Source of the DNA: CAYRYU01 sp964428355
Lineage (GTDB): Bacteria; Muiribacteriota; Ozemobacteria; Ozemobacterales; Ozemobacteraceae
Reading direction: 5' to 3'
NCBI GenBank assembly: GCA_964428355.1
Contig: CAYRYU010000084.1
Coordinates: 1 to 30,393 of the forward strand
Length of the DNA stretch: 30,393 nucleotides
Shown: positions 8,562-16,527 of the stretch, in pieces
Numbering within the stretch: position 1 is the stretch's first letter
Layout of the letters: every line of letters starts with the position of its first letter
Program-made: the position numbers and the translations under genes
The notes under the pieces: generated by a model
Told to the model about the DNA's origin: nothing
Database searches by the model: none
Seen by the model: the letters and a program-made list of their open reading frames with translations, nothing else

Positions 8562-9167
8562 ATGCGGTGTTCGGGATTCTCACCCAATGATTCCGCTGTC
8601 GGCATTCCGCGGCTCCTGGTCGGGATTTTTCTTTTCTTCCTTGTTTCTTATGGCCTTGAAAGAGCGCTGGATCTTTCCCTCACCGGCCTGGAAGTCCGCT
8701 GGGAGGATGCCTCCGCAACGTCCCGGGGAATGAAGGTCAGTTTCCGCATCCGGTACGGTCTGGAGATCAGCCGCGGATGGCGGCCCTTTTACGATCTCGA
8801 CTTTCCGGTAGCAATACCCCCCCAGGGATGCATGCTCGATGAAGAGACCAGCGTGAAAGCGGATGGAATTCCCCTACAGATTTCCCGCTCTGAGTCCGGG
8901 TTTTCGTTTCTTCTTCCCGCTTCCGGCATAGGCCCCAACGTCCTGGAAGTCGCTTATTCGATGAACTGCCCTGATCGCAAAGCCACATACCTTACACAGA
9001 ATGCCCGAAACTGGCCCCACCTCCCCGATACCGCCCGATTCCTCCTTGGCGAAGGAATGTCCTCTAACTACGAATGCAATTCCCGCGGGGAATCGGTTTT
9101 CACCGGGACCTTTCCCGAAACCGATTGGGAGATCGAATGGAAGGATGGTCCGGGGGAAAATGGCTGA
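8562..9167 (+). CDS. membrane-anchored protein, first gene of cassette 1
   Basis: This 201-residue protein has one N-terminal membrane segment (about 17-33, PRLLVGIFLFFLVSYG) and a predicted beta-rich periplasmic part. It is clearly related to the protein at 12065. Both have LEV plus a charged strand after the anchor, an 'FxFP' or 'YPFP' turn (YDLDFPV here), and a C-terminal block with PDR followed by TYL and later a conserved Trp (NCPDRKATYL... here, SVPDRTFTYIL... there). Both are followed directly by a polytopic membrane protein whose start overlaps the stop. There are three to four cysteines. I do not recognise a named family. The stop overlaps the next start by 8 nt. Confidence 0.7.
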   Translation: MRCSGFSPNDSAVGIPRLLVGIFLFFLVSYGLERALDLSLTGLEVRWEDASATSRGMKVSFRIRYGLEISRGWRPFYDLDFPVAIPPQGCMLDEETSVKADGIPLQISRSESGFSFLLPASGIGPNVLEVAYSMNCPDRKATYLTQNARNWPHLPDTARFLLGEGMSSNYECNSRGESVFTGTFPETDWEIEWKDGPGENG

Positions 9168-10577
9168 ATCTGAACTGTCCGCGCGGCAAGCCGGATCCGC
9201 ATTTTTGGGCGGCCCGACATTCCAACATGTTCGGCATTCCCTGATCGAATTCTGGGTGGGGGCTTTTCTCCTCATTCCCATCGTGGCGGAGGCGAACTTC
9301 GGCATTCGAAGGAGATCGACAACTTCTCCCTGCTTCTTCGGGGCAATTGCCTATTTTTTCGGGATGGCTTTTTTTCGGAAGACCCACCCCACGATACAGA
9401 TGATTTCCCCAGGGGCATCGGCCGCCCTTTGTTTCTTCAGCCTGCTCGAGGGTGCGCTGGATCCGGCGTACGGTTTGTTTGGTGGCGGATTGATGATGAT
9501 CCTTACGACCTTTTTCGTGTTCCACCTGTTGCACCCCGGGGTTCCNNNNNNNNNNNNNNNNNNNNNNNNNNNNNNNNNNNNNNNNNNNNNNNNNNNNNNN
9601 NNNNNNNNNNNNNNNNNNNNNNNNNNNNNNNNNNNNNNNNNNNNNTGATGATGATCCTTACGACCTTTTTCGTGTTCCACCTGTTGCACCCCGGGGTTCC
9701 CCCCGAGCAAAGGGAATCCAACCTGGCATTTCATGGTTCTTTTCTTGGCACGCTGGCTCTTTTCTGCTTCCTGGCCAAGCAGAATTTCCGGGCATCGCTC
9801 CCCCCCGATTGGTTGTTCAGGATCACTCCGATCGAGATTGCCATTCTTTCAACCACGCTGTTTTTCGGGTTCGCCTTGCCGCTCTACTGGAGGCTGAGTG
9901 CGACCCATCCCCCCACCCCAGGATCGGAGCCCGGCCTCGTACCTGAAGGGGAAAGCCTTTCCACAAAGGAGGCCAGTCCGGGTTCTCCGAAGGTCCCGAG
10001 AGGATATGAGGCAACCATCCGGGTTCTTGCCGTTTTCGGCATCTTCCTTGGAATCGGGGGACCTCCTCGCATGGTTCCCAAGGAGTTGGTCCTGGAATTC
10101 CTTTTCGGTTTCTTTCTGTTGGGAATTCTCCTTCTCAGGATCTACCTCCATGTGGTTTCGAGGCGGAATCCTCCGGACCAGGGCACCGAAAGCCCCGGTT
10201 CCGATTCCCCCCAGGAGCTGGGAGGTCGAGCCTCTCACCACCCCACCCTCCGGAAGGCAATCGCGATGATCCTCCTGGGATTGGGGTCAGTCGCGTGGGC
10301 TTGGGTTGGGTTGCCCGACAAGTACTCCCTTTCGGAAAACATCAGGTTGAAAGAGTGCTTTTCCAACCGGCAGAAGATCATCGGAAAGATCCCGAAGATC
10401 TTGGGGACTGCCCGTGAAAAAGGGCTCCCGGAACCCTCGATCGATGATGAGATGATCGCGTCCCTGGCCGGAGAGGAACGCTCGGAAAAATGCAGTTACT
10501 CTTTCCGGAAGGAGCCCATCGCAAGTTTCACACTGGATTGTTCGATCCACGGTGAGATGCCCCACCGATCGAGATAG
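9160..10577 (+). CDS. polytopic membrane protein with pseudopilin-like tail (spans gap 1)
   Basis: The frame from ATG 9160 runs into the N gap at 9546 and resumes in a different frame at 9646. The 55 bp on the two sides of the gap are identical. Collapsing them joins the two frames into one continuous 420-residue protein. It has about eight hydrophobic segments and a Pro/Ser-rich cytoplasmic or periplasmic loop (about 205-235). The C-terminal 84 residues contain a Cys-Asn-Gln-Ile-like start (ECFSNRQKIIG), an 'SIDDEMIASLAG' segment, CSYSF and DCSIHGE. This is the pattern of pseudopilin or type II secretion-type soluble domains (C..Nq..I ... C..Y ... C..HG). Near the N-terminus RHSLIEFWVGAF resembles a prepilin helix with its Glu at +5 but without the cleavable Gly. 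It overlaps the preceding gene by 8 nt. The function is unknown. Confidence 0.7.
9491..9700. other. assembly gap 1 with duplicated 55-bp flanks
   Basis: One hundred N (9546-9645) are flanked by the same 55 bp on the left (9491-9545) and right (9646-9700). The gap is almost certainly artificial: two contig ends that overlap by one k-mer were scaffolded and not merged. Removing 155 bp restores one reading frame across the junction. Confidence 0.9.
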
Positions 10578-10615
10578 AAGCCGACCAGAGATAGGCTTGA
10601 ATTGAACCCTTGCGG

Positions 10616-11549
10616 TCATCTGCCCCGAACCAGATTCCCTTCAAGAAACCGAAGGGGATCGATCCACCCCTTCGTCCCGACATCCGGGTGCTGGTAACCC
10701 GTGATCCACTCTGCGTATGGACCTCCCCGCCGCGGCTGCCAGGTATTCGCCCTGAACTCTTCGAGACCGGTCTCAACGCGCTCACCGTTTATCTCCAGCA
10801 CGACATTCGCGCCAGTCACCGCCACCACCTTCACGAAAACCCCGCGCCGCTCGACACCCTCCTTCTCACACGTGGCATTTCCCAGCCAGATTCTCTCCCC
10901 ATTGACCATCCGTGGAATGTACCCACCCTGATGAAGACCGAAATGGAGGTGGGCGGGATATCCGCCGTTTTCGCGACTCCCCGACCGTCCGATGGAACCG
11001 ATGGGTTGGCCCGCGGTAACGACATCTCCCGCCCTCACTTTCCGATCATCCCCGAGGTGGCCGTAAAGAGAACACAGCCGGTCACCGCCTGGCAGCCGGT
11101 GTTCCACGACGATCAGGTTCCCCCAGGCTGGGTAGGAAGCATTCGAAGGAACGATGCCGCTGAACCAGACCAGACCGTTTGCAACCGCGAAAACTGTCTC
11201 TCCGGGCCTGTCGTCCAAGGATGGCGACGTGCACCCATTTCGCCCGGATGGCGAAGCTTTTGGGGGCCTGTCCCAGCCGCAGTCGTCACCCACGTGGATC
11301 TTGCCAGGGAAATCCCTGGCCTTCCCGGAAATCCGTTTTCCGAAGGATTTCCTGGCTTCGAGAAAGCCCCTGATCGGGGGAGTGAAGGAGCCCACGGGAG
11401 GATATGCCTTCGCGAAAAGGGGTTCCAGGAGCCTCGGATCCCTTCCGGGTGCCCCTCCCCTCTGTTGCCCATGTACAGCCAGGTTTCCGGCCATCACCAT
11501 AAGAAGAAGGAAAACGACTGCGGAAACCGCCCCGCTTTGTTTCCCGCAT
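10616..11549 (-). CDS. M23 family metallopeptidase, 5' end disturbed
   Basis: This is a peptidoglycan-cleaving LytM-type zinc endopeptidase. The zinc ligands are present: HVGDD (HxxxD) and HLHFG (HxH), plus the YGHL catalytic-site motif, followed by VRAGDVVTAGQPIGSIGRSG. About 110 residues follow the peptidase core and are unassigned. The 5' end is odd. The reading frame stays open to a GTG at 11692, but it then includes a 49-bp hairpin repeat and has no ATG, GTG or TTG between that GTG and ATG 11500, which lies inside the signal peptide's hydrophobic core. An ATG at 11549 in the neighbouring frame would give MRETKRG and, after loss of one G from the GGGG run at 11530-11533, a perfect signal peptide (AVSAVVFLLLMVMAGNLAVH). 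A frameshift, real or a sequencing error, is therefore likely. Confidence 0.8.
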
Positions 11550-11616
11550 CCTGGTTCAGGCCTGGATCTGTCCGGAAACGGCCATTCGGGCCTCTCTCCC
11601 TGAGTCTTTCCGAGGG

Positions 11617-11665
11617 TTGGGGGGACGTGATATTTATCCCCGGGTTCGGTATCACGTCCCCCGAA
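11617..11665 (+). repeat. REP-like 49-bp hairpin, copy 1
   Basis: A 13-bp perfect inverted repeat, GGGGGACGTGATA / TATCACGTCCCCC, surrounds a 17-nt loop with outer TT/GAA pairing. It is identical to the copy at 14864-14912 except for one loop base (CG versus CA). GC-rich hairpins of the GGGGACnTGATA type are typical of REP-like elements spread by IS200-type (RAYT) transposases; no such transposase lies in this window. This copy lies at the 5' end of the M23 gene. Confidence 0.75.
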
Positions 11666-11698
11666 TACCGTTGCCGTCCGTCGTCTGGTCACGCAAGC

Positions 11699-11727
11699 AG
11701 CTTACCGCGTTCCCCGACGGCAATCAA
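11699..11727 (-). promoter_or_regulatory. possible promoter of the M23 gene
   Basis: On the minus strand TTGATT (11727-11722) and TAAGCT (11704-11699) are separated by 17 bp. The -10 match is modest (3 of 6). If used, transcription would start near 11692 and the hairpin repeat would lie in the mRNA leader of the peptidase gene. Confidence 0.25.
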
Positions 11728-12064
11728 ACGCTACAGGGTAGTTGGACGTGATATCCACCTCTCGGCGGGTGTCACAACCATCCAATTCACCGGACCAGGC
11801 CCGTAGCCTTTGCCACCGATCCCGCGCTGGGGTCCACATTGTCTCGTTGCATCGCCTCTCGCACTGATGATCTGAACCAGTCATTGCAACCCGCAACTCT
11901 TCAATGGGGCCATCGTGAAACAGCTTGAGGAAGGGAGATCCGGTCTTTCAAATCCACGGCCGGACCCAGTCGCGACTTTTTGGGCCCGTCGGCCCGTCGA
12001 AGGCGACTTTTCTGTGCGGGCAAACCGTGATATAGTCGGTGATCAATACTGATCCCCCTACGGA
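11728..12064. other. intergenic region upstream of cassette 2
   Basis: This stretch lies between the divergent M23 gene and cassette 2. It contains GTTGGACGTGATATCCACC at 11739-11757, which looks like a degenerate half of the REP-like hairpin, and a possible promoter at 12008-12036. I see no coding frame with a convincing start and no RNA gene. Confidence 0.4.
12008..12036 (+). promoter_or_regulatory. possible promoter of cassette 2
   Basis: TATAGT (12031-12036, 5 of 6 matches) lies 17 bp downstream of a weak TTTTCT -35. Transcription would start about 20-25 nt before the ATG at 12065. Confidence 0.4.
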
Positions 12065-12718
12065 ATGGATGAAAGGAAAGTGCAGATAGCCGAATGGTTC
12101 CGGTATACTTTCCTGCCTTCAGGGAATTCCCCACTTTTCCGCCGGCTCCTCCTTGCCGGTGTCCTTATTGCATATTTGTCCGGATTCTCCGCTTTTGTCC
12201 AACGAATCCGGTTCTACCGTGAAACCCTGGAAGTAACCGTTCTGGACGACAAGACGGTCGAATTCTCCGGCACCTATTGTTTCGCAAACACCTTGGATCG
12301 TCCCGTCCGGAGGGAGTTCCGGTATCCGTTCCCCCCCGAGTTGCCTATGCCTACACGTATCGAAATCCTCGACTCCAGCGGGCCAGTATCTCACTTTCCC
12401 GGTGAGGGTAAGGAGATCGTCTTCGAGACCGAATTCGCGCCCATGGAGAAGAAATGGCTGCAGGTTCGCTTTCTCCAGTCGGTCCCAGACCGAACCTTCA
12501 CCTATATCCTTTCCACGTCGAAAAGCTGGATTCGCCCGTTCGAGACTTTCGATCTTTCCGTCAGCCTACCCTCAGGAATGAGGCTTGCCTTCTGCTCATT
12601 GTTCCCGGATTTCGCAAGGGGTTCGGAAAGACACTCATGGGCACTTCATGGTTTCATGCCCCAGGAGGATCTCACCATCGCGTGGAGGCGGGTGCCAGTC
12701 CAGGAGGAATCCCCATGA
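12065..12718 (+). CDS. membrane-anchored protein, first gene of cassette 2
   Basis: This 217-residue protein has one membrane segment (about 27-47, RLLLAGVLIAYLSGFSAFV) and a beta-rich outer part. It is a paralogue of the 8562 gene product. The shared features are the LEV strand after the anchor, an RYPFPPELPMP turn, LQVRFLQSVPDRTFTYIL matching LEVAYSMNCPDRKATYL, and a Trp nine to ten residues further on. The strand pattern FSGTYCFANTLDRPVRREF suggests a sandwich domain. No named family is recognised. The start lacks a clear Shine-Dalgarno site, so a different start cannot be excluded. It overlaps the next gene by ATGA, which indicates translational coupling. Confidence 0.7.
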   Translation: MDERKVQIAEWFRYTFLPSGNSPLFRRLLLAGVLIAYLSGFSAFVQRIRFYRETLEVTVLDDKTVEFSGTYCFANTLDRPVRREFRYPFPPELPMPTRIEILDSSGPVSHFPGEGKEIVFETEFAPMEKKWLQVRFLQSVPDRTFTYILSTSKSWIRPFETFDLSVSLPSGMRLAFCSLFPDFARGSERHSWALHGFMPQEDLTIAWRRVPVQEESP

Positions 12719-13704
12719 AGCTTCATCGTCTTGCGGCGCCCCTGGGACTGTTCTTCCTTTCGGTTGCCCCTGCGCTCCAGGGAAACATGGGCAACGATCT
12801 CAATTTTGAGGATTCCGTTCTCTGGGGATTGCCAATCCTCTTCCTGTCGTTTCTTGGCTTTTCACTTGTCGAACTGATAATCGTTGCGACCATTTTCTGG
12901 ATCTTGGGGGCGGTGGCTCTCACGAACTTGTATCCGGGTTTCCTGGCCATTGTGGGATGTGCATTCTTCAAGCTTGCCCATTTCGTTCCCTGGTGCCGCT
13001 TTCCCAAGCTGCGATACAGGACCGGAATGATTCTCGGCTATCTGGTTTTCTTCTGGCTCGCCTTTCGGGTCTCCTACCCCTTTGGAGGCATCGGGGGGTT
13101 GAATTTCGGTCTCGAGCTTTGCAAGGGAAATCTCGTGAATATCGCATCGGGAGTGGAGAGATACCGCGACAGATTCCATGAATTGCCCGGTGCCCTGGCC
13201 TCTCTTGTCCCGGAGATCCTGCCCCAACTCCCCACGTGCAAAGTAAAGGGTTATCAGGAACCTGAGGCCTACAGATTTTTCCCCTGTGAAGATGGGGTGA
13301 ACTACCTTTTGCTCTGCGGCAGGCCGCAGACCTACCATCATAAGGCTCGGGGGATCGCCTCCATGTCGGTTTTCGAAGTTTTCCGCCTTCGGGGAATGCC
13401 TGCCCAGGAAGAAGGGCATTCCTTTTCCTTCGCCCGTTGGGAGGAGGAGCAGAAACTCAAACGTGATGTCCCGCAGGAAAGGCTCCCCTTCAGTTACACA
13501 CCCATCGTTTCCCCCGACGGGAAGGAGTTGGCCAGGATCGAGATGACTTTCCGACCTGTGTTCATTTCTGGACGCGGGCTTTTCATCCCCACCTACGCTA
13601 CCTTCGAGGACCCCTCCTATTTCAAGTATTTCCCGATCTTCCTTTCAATCGCGCTGTTCCTTTTCCTGTTTCCCCCCATGTTCATGAACGAAATCCTGAG
13701 GTAG
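12715..13704 (+). CDS. polytopic membrane protein with prepilin-like helix and pseudopilin-like domain
   Basis: This is a 329-residue protein. The ATG at 12715 overlaps the previous stop and has AGGAGGAA just upstream. Residues 1-23 look like a signal peptide or first helix. At 48-67 the sequence GFSLVELIIVAT continues as a hydrophobic helix; it matches the type IV prepilin motif exactly, with Gly at -1, Phe at +1 and Glu at +5. It is preceded by a hydrophobic stretch, not by the usual basic leader. Two more helices follow (to about 122). Residues 133-205 then resemble a pseudopilin soluble domain: C136KGNL, VERYRDRF, LPGALASLVPEILPQLPTC (Cys 175) and LLLC (Cys 201). The C-terminal part ends in a last membrane helix (305-322). 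It parallels the 9160 protein in cassette 1. The function is unknown. Confidence 0.75.
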   Translation: MKLHRLAAPLGLFFLSVAPALQGNMGNDLNFEDSVLWGLPILFLSFLGFSLVELIIVATIFWILGAVALTNLYPGFLAIVGCAFFKLAHFVPWCRFPKLRYRTGMILGYLVFFWLAFRVSYPFGGIGGLNFGLELCKGNLVNIASGVERYRDRFHELPGALASLVPEILPQLPTCKVKGYQEPEAYRFFPCEDGVNYLLLCGRPQTYHHKARGIASMSVFEVFRLRGMPAQEEGHSFSFARWEEEQKLKRDVPQERLPFSYTPIVSPDGKELARIEMTFRPVFISGRGLFIPTYATFEDPSYFKYFPIFLSIALFLFLFPPMFMNEILR

Positions 13705-13904
13705 TTCCACCAACCTTGGGAGCGATGGCATCAAATTGATTGAAACATTCCGCGAGGATTTGATACCCTGTTGAGAGAAGGTTTGAGCCGAGAAAAGCCA
13801 CTTTTCCGTTGATACTGAGCCAGGTTCGCGCGATCGGTCTCCTGACCGCTGCAATGAAACACAGAATACATGCAGGTGCCCGGTGGGGTTTCTAGGAGGG
13901 CATT

Positions 13905-14738
13905 ATGAAGAGCAGGTGGTTGATGTTTCGGGCCGCGGCGTATGTGTGGTTCGCTTTTTTGCTGGCACTCACCGCGGGGGCCGCGATCGGGCAGGAGGCT
14001 TCGGAACGCCTGGGACGGCTGGATGCCGCGCTCATCGCGGAAAACAGGCGGACAGAACGCGTCGGGACCCGCCCGAACCTCGTTCCCGCTTCAGAGGAAC
14101 GGGTCCGCTACGGCGTCAGACCCCCGGCCACCCTCTGGCACTGGACGACGTTCAACAGCCTGGAGCGGTGGGCAAAGGGCATGGAACCCGGCGACACCCT
14201 TCCCCTCAAGGTCATCAAGCCCGATTTCCTGATCGTACGCACCTTCCGGCAGCTTTCCGACCTTCCGGGCCTGTTCGCCTGGGTCAACCCCGCCGCGGGG
14301 CTGGGGTGCTTCGGAACCGAGATCTACGGTTGGGGACAGGCGGTCCTTCGCCTGAGAATCCATCCAAAGGCCCGCGCCGTCCGTGTCGTTTCGATCGAAA
14401 AAGACGCCGAGCCCCTGCAGATCGACTTGTCCCGCACGGACCTGATCTTCCACCAGTTGCAAGGAAGTGACGGAAAGGTCCTCATTCAGGAGTGGATCAT
14501 CCTGAACCCTGCCGTCGTCACCTCCTACACAGGTACTCCGGAGACAATCGGTCCCGACCTCGAGAGGGAGATCGGCCACCTGCGGAATCCGAAATACCGC
14601 CATCCGGCCTCACAGAAGCATTGCCTTCTTCCGAACAACCTTCTCACCCAGAGCCGTGGCTACATCGCCCGGGTACTCGAAACCTACCTGAAGGAAGGTT
14701 TCAACAAGGTCCCCGAGGTGTTCCGCCCCGTTCGGTAA
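13905..14738 (+). CDS. secreted protein, possible ADP-ribosyltransferase-like fold
   Basis: This 277-residue protein has a signal peptide (MKSRWLMFR, hydrophobic core, cleavage near AIGQ-EA). The start is fixed by AGGAGG 6 nt upstream. The mature part contains LWHWTTFNSLERW, then FLIVRTFRQLSDLPGLFAWV, GTEIYGWGQAVLRLRI and, late, VLIQEWIILNPAVVTSYTG. An 'LYHxT' strand at the start, a Tyr-containing second strand and a late 'EW(I/F)' strand recall the H-Y-E or R-S-E core of ADP-ribosyltransferases and their RNA phosphotransferase relatives. I infer this from motifs only; the fold and activity are unproven. It could equally be an unrelated exported enzyme. It stands alone between cassette 2 and the convergent secretin operon. 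Confidence 0.75.
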   Translation: MKSRWLMFRAAAYVWFAFLLALTAGAAIGQEASERLGRLDAALIAENRRTERVGTRPNLVPASEERVRYGVRPPATLWHWTTFNSLERWAKGMEPGDTLPLKVIKPDFLIVRTFRQLSDLPGLFAWVNPAAGLGCFGTEIYGWGQAVLRLRIHPKARAVRVVSIEKDAEPLQIDLSRTDLIFHQLQGSDGKVLIQEWIILNPAVVTSYTGTPETIGPDLEREIGHLRNPKYRHPASQKHCLLPNNLLTQSRGYIARVLETYLKEGFNKVPEVFRPVR

Positions 14739-14863
14739 GCCGACCCCTTGATCAGGAAGTTCAATTTTCGGCCCAAAATCGGCGAAATTGGCCTGAAAGG
14801 GGCCTTTTCCACAGTCGTTTTTGGGAAGCCCACACACACACGCGATCAGTCCAACTTTTGGAG

Positions 14864-14912
14864 TTGGGGGGACGTGATATTTATCCCCAGGTTCGGTATC
14901 ACGTCCCCCGAA
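14864..14912 (+). repeat. REP-like 49-bp hairpin, copy 2
   Basis: This copy has the same 13-bp stem and 17-nt loop as 11617-11665, in the same orientation, with one loop difference. It begins 6 nt beyond the secretin stop codon, between two convergent genes, and could serve as a bidirectional transcription stop. Just before it, CCAACT and AGTTGG (14851-14867) form a further small hairpin. Confidence 0.75.
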
Positions 14913-14918
14913 TGAGCG

Positions 14919-16514
14919 TCAGGGTTCTTTCCGGTTGTGAAGCATCTGGGATCTGATCTCCGAGACCAGCGTATCCAGTGAAGCGGTGGAAGAGCCGGTT
15001 GCCCGGACGGAATCTATTGCCGGGGTGGGAGTCACGGCAGGAGCCATGACGGTGGAAGGGGCGGATTCGGCGGAGGAGGCGACTTTCCCGGGGCCCGGGG
15101 TCTCCGGCGATCTTCCGGAAATCTGCCTTTTGGCGGTTTCCCTGGCAATCTGCTTCTCGAGTTTCGCATTTCGGCGGGCTCCGGCATGGGAGTTGTCGAA
15201 ATGGCTGTCAAGTTTCGAGGTTATGCGTTCCTTGGAACGGAAGAGATCCTGATTCGCGATCTTCTTGATATCTATTCCCCGGTTGTCCTTGAGGACTTTG
15301 GGGGTGAGAAACACGATTACCTCAACCTTTTCGGAAGTATTGGTGTCCCGGTTGATGAATTTCCCGAGGAAAGGGATGTTGCTGAGCCCGGGGATTCTCT
15401 TCCGGTTCAGGCGGTTGGAACTCTGGATGTACCCTCCCAATGCGACCGTCTCGCCGCTCCTGAGGGTAATGTTGGACGTAAGGGTCTTGTGGGCGAAATC
15501 CGCCACCTTCTTGTCCGCATCGTAGGAGAGGAGGTCGTTAACCTCCTGGTTGATGTCGAGGTTGATCCGCCCGAGCGTATCGAAGTGCGGGGTGAGGGTG
15601 ATGTTGATCCCGATCTCCTTCTCCTGGAAGGAATAGGTGGTCACCCCGTTGGCTGTCGTAGAACCCGTCATTATCGGAAGTGTCCGCCCGAGTTTGAAAA
15701 CCGCGGGTTTGTGATTTGATACGACGAGGTGGGGTGAGGAGAGCACCCTCACCTTGTTAGTCGTCTGACCGGCAAAAAGCAGTGCCTTCAGCTTGTTCCC
15801 GCTGGTAACATAGTATTTGAACCCTTCGATCCCCGCCTCTTCGACCTCGATCGAGGAAGCTTTGTGAGACATGCTGATCATCTGGAAGATCTCGTTACCT
15901 CCGATCACCGAATCTGCGAGGGACTTGAGGTTGGCTCCCCATTGCCCGATGTCGTTGAGGACGAGTTCGACGATGATCGCTTCGATCATGGCCTGTTCTC
16001 CCACCTTGTCGATTGAGCTCATCACCTGCGCCCACTGCTTCCTGAGCCCGGGATCCTTCAGGTCGGGAAAACATGCGATGATGAGGTTGCGCGCTTTGTT
16101 TTCGACGATGTTGATCCGTTCATCCTTGATCGCCTTGTCGAAAATCCCTTTGACCGTCTCGATGACGTCTTCCGATTTTGCATTGGCCAGGCGCCAGCTG
16201 TACATCGTGCCGTCGTTGATCAGGTCGATCTTCCCCAGATTCTCTCCGAAGAGCTCGACCGGTGAGGGAAGGGGAACTACCGGCTCGGTTGCAACCCCAG
16301 CATCGGGTGTTTCCGAAGCCGCCTGTGTGTCTGAGGCAAGAGCCTCGTCGGAAGGTGGTTTGGACTCCACTCCGTCGAGATTCATGGCGGGTTGTTGGTC
16401 TGAGGGTGATCCTTCATCCGCAATGGTGGTTGGGACAAAGGTAACGAAAGACATGATGGAGCAAAGCAGTCCCATGAAGAGCATCCGGGAGCTGATCTCA
16501 TTTCTTCGCGTCAT
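14919..16514 (-). CDS. secretin (type II/III secretion or type IV pilus family)
   Basis: This 531-residue protein would form an outer-membrane ring channel. The ATG at 16514 follows AGGAG by 7 nt and begins a long signal peptide (to about 32). A Pro/Ser/Glu-rich stretch (35-85) follows, then one N-type ring domain (about 88-170: YSWRLANAKSEDVIETVKGI ... NLIIACFPDL). The secretin core is 175-408, with VRVLSSPHLVVSNHKPA, ITLTPHFDTLGRINLDINQE, LRSGETVALGGYI and the signature RIPGLSNIPFLGKFINRD, ending VEVIVFLTPKVL. A tail of about 120 charged residues follows. It has fewer N-domains than PilQ or GspD and no visible N0/TonB-like domain, so the system is not assignable. It lies 13 bp after a lipoprotein gene in the same operon. 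Confidence 0.9.
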   Translation of the reverse strand: MTRRNEISSRMLFMGLLCSIMSFVTFVPTTIADEGSPSDQQPAMNLDGVESKPPSDEALASDTQAASETPDAGVATEPVVPLPSPVELFGENLGKIDLINDGTMYSWRLANAKSEDVIETVKGIFDKAIKDERINIVENKARNLIIACFPDLKDPGLRKQWAQVMSSIDKVGEQAMIEAIIVELVLNDIGQWGANLKSLADSVIGGNEIFQMISMSHKASSIEVEEAGIEGFKYYVTSGNKLKALLFAGQTTNKVRVLSSPHLVVSNHKPAVFKLGRTLPIMTGSTTANGVTTYSFQEKEIGINITLTPHFDTLGRINLDINQEVNDLLSYDADKKVADFAHKTLTSNITLRSGETVALGGYIQSSNRLNRKRIPGLSNIPFLGKFINRDTNTSEKVEVIVFLTPKVLKDNRGIDIKKIANQDLFRSKERITSKLDSHFDNSHAGARRNAKLEKQIARETAKRQISGRSPETPGPGKVASSAESAPSTVMAPAVTPTPAIDSVRATGSSTASLDTLVSEIRSQMLHNRKEP

Positions 16515-16527
16515 TTTTTTCTCCTGA

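Noticed and set aside
9491..9700. Real tandem duplication or frameshift in the cassette 1 membrane protein
   Set aside because: The duplicated flank is exactly 55 bp at both gaps in the window, as expected for a k-mer overlap, and collapsing it restores the frame.
14091..14603. 170-codon minus-strand frame opposite the 13905 gene
   Set aside because: It is a shadow of the sense gene, which has a strong ribosome site, a signal peptide and a coherent sequence.
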